Below are positions 5,128 to 7,551 of a DNA stretch of 7,551 nt, piece after piece; positions within the stretch are counted from its first letter, which is position 1, and each line of letters begins with the position of its first letter. Location: positions 1-7,551 of the forward strand of contig WFOZ01000929.1 of NCBI GenBank assembly GCA_015487825.1, in the 5' to 3' direction. The DNA comes from Planctomycetaceae bacterium (GTDB lineage: Bacteria; Planctomycetota; Planctomycetia; Planctomycetales; Planctomycetaceae). A program made the position numbers and the translations under genes. A model generated the notes under the pieces. The model made no database searches, was not told the DNA's origin, and saw nothing but the letters and a program-made list of their open reading frames with translations.

Positions 5128-6645
5128 ATGAAGCAGATCATTACGATGAATCGATTTACAAAAATCAGTTCGCGGATAAAAACGGGTGCGATCCTGAAGC
5201 AGTCTCGTGATAGCTCAGGCTTTGTCGGTGCAACGCTGACAGAAATCCTGATGGCATTAATGGTGATGGGGATCGGCCTGGTTTCGGTTGCCTCGTTGTT
5301 TCCCGTTTCAATGCTCCGTTCGGCTCAGGCGACAAAATTGACCAATGGAGTGCTGTTGAAATTGCAGTGTGAGGAATACATCCAGGCGTTACCGAAATTG
5401 GCTCGAAATAATTATAATACGACTTACCCAACGTATAACCAGAGTGTTTATCCAGATGAACTTGACAACCAGCTGGGTAATGTTGAATTTACTCCCCGTT
5501 CGGTAGCCTGGCCTCGGCATGTCATCGCAAATCTGGGTGAGCTGCGAAGCAACTTACCGATTAACCTTGTTGCAGTGATCGATCCTCTCGGTGCATCGTT
5601 CAATTCAGTTGCTGATGCTCTTTCGTATGGGAAAGATCCTTACAACCTGCATACAATCGGGAATGCTGCTTTTACTGTTGATCGAAAAAACAGTGGATTC
5701 AATCTCGCCAATGCGACTCAAAAGAATCTGGCATTTTCAATGTTTGGTTCGAATGACAGTTGGAAACCGTACCTGTCTTCTATTGAGGTGACCAGAAACA
5801 GCTCGAGCGAAGTGACTCTTTCAGATGTGAGTGGAGCAGATATCGCAGAGTTTTTCACAGCTGTCAAATCGGGTTCTCCAGGACGAATAGTACTGGTGGA
5901 TATTAACGGGAAACAGTCTCATGCGAGTTTAATGAATTACGGCATCTCTCCTCTAAGTGATCCACTGCCTTATTCATCCACACAGATCGTTCCGTTTAGT
6001 TCGCCGCTTCCTAATAATGGTTTGTTTAATGAGATTTCCGAAGTGCGTCTAGAACTGTTTGAACCTCGTTACACCTGCATGATTACTTTACGAAAGCAAT
6101 TGGTTTCACTCGGAGCCAATGGACAGCCGGGGCGTGAAGGATGGGATGACGATAACTCGGATGGTGATAACGACCCTTATACAGATAATGATACTGGACC
6201 AAATGGCGGACTGCGCGAGGTAGGCTGGCCGGGGTCTGATGATGTTGTGAGGATTCTGGGGGGGGATCTGGTTGTCTTTTTCCGTCGTGATTTTTCGCCA
6301 CTGGCTGAGCAGGTTTATGGTGTTGAGAATCTGAATAAAGGACAGGTTGGGATTCAACCACAGGAAGTTCGTATTCGCTGGGATGGAGATGTTGCTGACG
6401 CGAAGCCCCGAATTCGACAGGGGGGATACGTTTTCGATACCCGCAACGGCTACTGGTATCAGATTCGTACCGTTATTGAAGAAGACCGGGCGGTTCCACC
6501 AGGACGACTGGGGGCGACCCCCTGGATTGCCAATAGCAATGGTCGTGAAGCCGCTGTTATTCTTGATCGCTCTCCGGAAGCAACGGGGCAGTTTCTGATG
6601 GTGCCGGAAAATATTGTGGAAGTTTTTGAGTTCACTTCATTTTGA
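5128..6645 (+). CDS. gspI: GspI/PilV-like pseudopilin with Asp-rich loop
   Basis: A 505-residue prepilin-type protein counted from ATG 5128, which has GGAG upstream. The region FVGATLTEILMALMVMGIG (32-50) carries the processing site. Cleavage after G34 puts Ala at +1 and Glu39 at +5, while the alternative after G31 would put Glu at +8, so G34/A35 is preferred. The helix GLVSVASLFPVSMLRSAQATKLTNG is of the PilV/GspI type and resembles a planctomycete family (SVA.LFP.S.LRS.QAT.LTN). A dense acidic stretch, D340-DDNSDGDNDPYTDND355, precedes GGLREVGWPGSDD (360-372) and is a probable multivalent calcium loop. The leader of 34 residues is long. The protein is several times the size of classical GspI (about 120 residues), so the symbol marks position and N-terminal type rather than proven orthology. 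An 8-G run at 6258-6265 lies within the coding region. The gene follows the repeat-rich gap and precedes the J-like gene by 66 nt. Confidence 0.85.
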   Translation: MKQIITMNRFTKISSRIKTGAILKQSRDSSGFVGATLTEILMALMVMGIGLVSVASLFPVSMLRSAQATKLTNGVLLKLQCEEYIQALPKLARNNYNTTYPTYNQSVYPDELDNQLGNVEFTPRSVAWPRHVIANLGELRSNLPINLVAVIDPLGASFNSVADALSYGKDPYNLHTIGNAAFTVDRKNSGFNLANATQKNLAFSMFGSNDSWKPYLSSIEVTRNSSSEVTLSDVSGADIAEFFTAVKSGSPGRIVLVDINGKQSHASLMNYGISPLSDPLPYSSTQIVPFSSPLPNNGLFNEISEVRLELFEPRYTCMITLRKQLVSLGANGQPGREGWDDDNSDGDNDPYTDNDTGPNGGLREVGWPGSDDVVRILGGDLVVFFRRDFSPLAEQVYGVENLNKGQVGIQPQEVRIRWDGDVADAKPRIRQGGYVFDTRNGYWYQIRTVIEEDRAVPPGRLGATPWIANSNGREAAVILDRSPEATGQFLMVPENIVEVFEFTSF

Positions 6646-6711
6646 ATAATCAGGTGAGGCGTGTGCCGGTGGGGCGTGAGTTTAGAGTTGGGCTAAATGA
6701 GGGAAGTGACA

Positions 6712-7551
6712 ATGCATAAGGAAAACTCATTAAAGATCAGCGAGTCGCGGCAGTCCTTTGGACTTACCAGCCGCGGTCGAACCGCGTTTACGTTACCGGA
6801 GATGTTGGTTTCGGTCGGTTTGATGCTGTTGGTAATGTCTCTTTTTGCAGAGATTTTCTCTCTGGCAGTGACCGCAATGACAACTCAAATCGGGTTGGCG
6901 AAAAACGATCAGCGTGCGCGCACGGCTTTTGTTGTGATTGATAACGATTTGAAACGGATCTCTTATCGACCGATTAATGATCACCGGGGGATTGTCCCTT
7001 TGGTCCCCGGTTTGAAATTTAACGGAGAAGATGCTTCTCCAGCACAGGCCGGGTACATATATTATTCTGAAAATAACCCCGCAGATGAAACGGACGATGT
7101 TCTGCAATTTACGATTTACGGTGGGCAAAAAAATAATCGCTACCCGGAACAAAACCTCGATTACTACGGCAGAGCGGGTCTGCTTACTCCTGCCGGGGCG
7201 CGCCATCAGCCTGATTGGGATGATGGGACGCCGGGCGATAATGTTTCTGTTTCCAAACAGGCTGAGATAGTCTACTTTCTGCGAAACGGGACACTTTATC
7301 GCAGAGTTGTGTTACTGCGGGACGCCAACTCCATTCCCAATAATTTACAGGACTTTGTGCAGAGCAATAATCAAAAGCTGGCTCAGCCAGCGCATGTAAC
7401 CGGCGGAGATCCGATCGATCTGATGCGTCCTCCTTCCGGGAGTAACCCTCTGCCCGGTTATACGGGGAATTTTTATTCCAACTTCGATTATTCAGCTCAT
7501 TTTGGAAATTCACCTTACGACAGTGATTTGTCGACCCCACCTGGATCTCCC
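6712..7551 (+). CDS. gspJ: GspJ/PilW-like pseudopilin, 3'-truncated by window edge
   Basis: An open frame from ATG 6712 to the last base gives 280 residues with no stop. GAGGG at about 6699-6703 lies 8 nt upstream of the ATG. The leader is 25 residues and ends T-A25/F26 in AFTLPEMLVSVGLMLLVMSLFAEIF, with Glu30 at +5 and, again, Ala in place of Gly at -1. The FTLPE start, the Met/Leu-rich helix to about residue 52, and the downstream NDQRARTAFVVIDNDLKRISYRP (64-86) fit the GspJ/PilW type (R.A...M..DL.R). The later region (DDVLQFTIYGG, AEIVYFLRNGTLYRRVVLLRD) gives the beta strands expected of that fold. It is last in the F-G-H-I-J order, where GspJ is expected. The visible part already exceeds the length of a classical GspJ (about 200 residues). 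The C-terminus and any following GspK gene lie outside the window. Confidence 0.85.
   Translation, partial: MHKENSLKISESRQSFGLTSRGRTAFTLPEMLVSVGLMLLVMSLFAEIFSLAVTAMTTQIGLAKNDQRARTAFVVIDNDLKRISYRPINDHRGIVPLVPGLKFNGEDASPAQAGYIYYSENNPADETDDVLQFTIYGGQKNNRYPEQNLDYYGRAGLLTPAGARHQPDWDDGTPGDNVSVSKQAEIVYFLRNGTLYRRVVLLRDANSIPNNLQDFVQSNNQKLAQPAHVTGGDPIDLMRPPSGSNPLPGYTGNFYSNFDYSAHFGNSPYDSDLSTPPGSP

Noticed and set aside
4980..5210. 76-codon forward open frame before the GspI-like gene
   Set aside because: It has a TTG start, is translated from repeat DNA (FRFSIFGFRIF from the heptamer tract), and overlaps the well-supported GspI-like start.
6653..6678. Near-repeat GGTGAGGCGTG / GGTGGGGCGTG upstream of the GspJ-like gene
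   Set aside because: Two 11-nt copies with one difference, 15 bases apart from start to start, could be chance in a G-rich gap; no regulator with this site is known to me.

Overview
The window reads as part of the chromosome of a Planctomycetota bacterium, most likely the Planctomycetaceae (Gimesia- or Rubinisphaera-like). This assignment is an inference from recognised protein style, not from a marker gene. The base composition is moderate. The pseudopilins are unusually large and carry Asp/Gly-rich (DxDGDG) loops and phrases I associate with planctomycete pilins, such as DAWGNPLRFYRWPTRL and GWPGSDD. The intergenic DNA holds palindromic repeat families of a kind I also associate with this phylum.

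All real genes lie on the + strand and form one type II secretion / type IV pilus-like cluster. In order they are: the C-terminal four fifths of a GspF/PilC inner-membrane platform protein (1-987, 5' end outside the window); a GspG-like major pseudopilin (1105-1947); a second, larger G-like pseudopilin (2025-3296); a GspH/FimT-like minor pseudopilin with an apparent inserted Trp-rich, carbohydrate-binding-like module (3396-4742); a GspI/PilV-like pseudopilin (5128-6645); and a GspJ/PilW-like pseudopilin that runs off the 3' edge (6712-7551). This F-G-(G2)-H-I-J order matches the canonical gsp order. The five pseudopilins each carry an N-terminal leader, a prepilin-peptidase-type site with Glu at +5, and a hydrophobic helix. 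They would be processed by a GspO/PilD peptidase not seen here and assembled on the GspF platform into a periplasmic pseudopilus.

Most gaps are short (66-117 nt) and fit one transcription unit. A strong hairpin follows gspF and another lies between the G2 and H genes. The exception is the 385-nt gap at 4743-5127. It contains no convincing gene, but holds a 170-bp inverted-repeat element of the 'cgcaaagacg' family, a second imperfect inverted repeat with a G9 tract, and a heptamer tandem repeat.

The most unusual points are a nested palindromic (REP/BIME-like) element lying inside the coding sequence of the second pseudopilin's leader peptide; the module inserted in the GspH-like protein; Ala instead of Gly before the cleavage site in two of the five pseudopilins; and the load of three different palindromic elements in one secretion operon.
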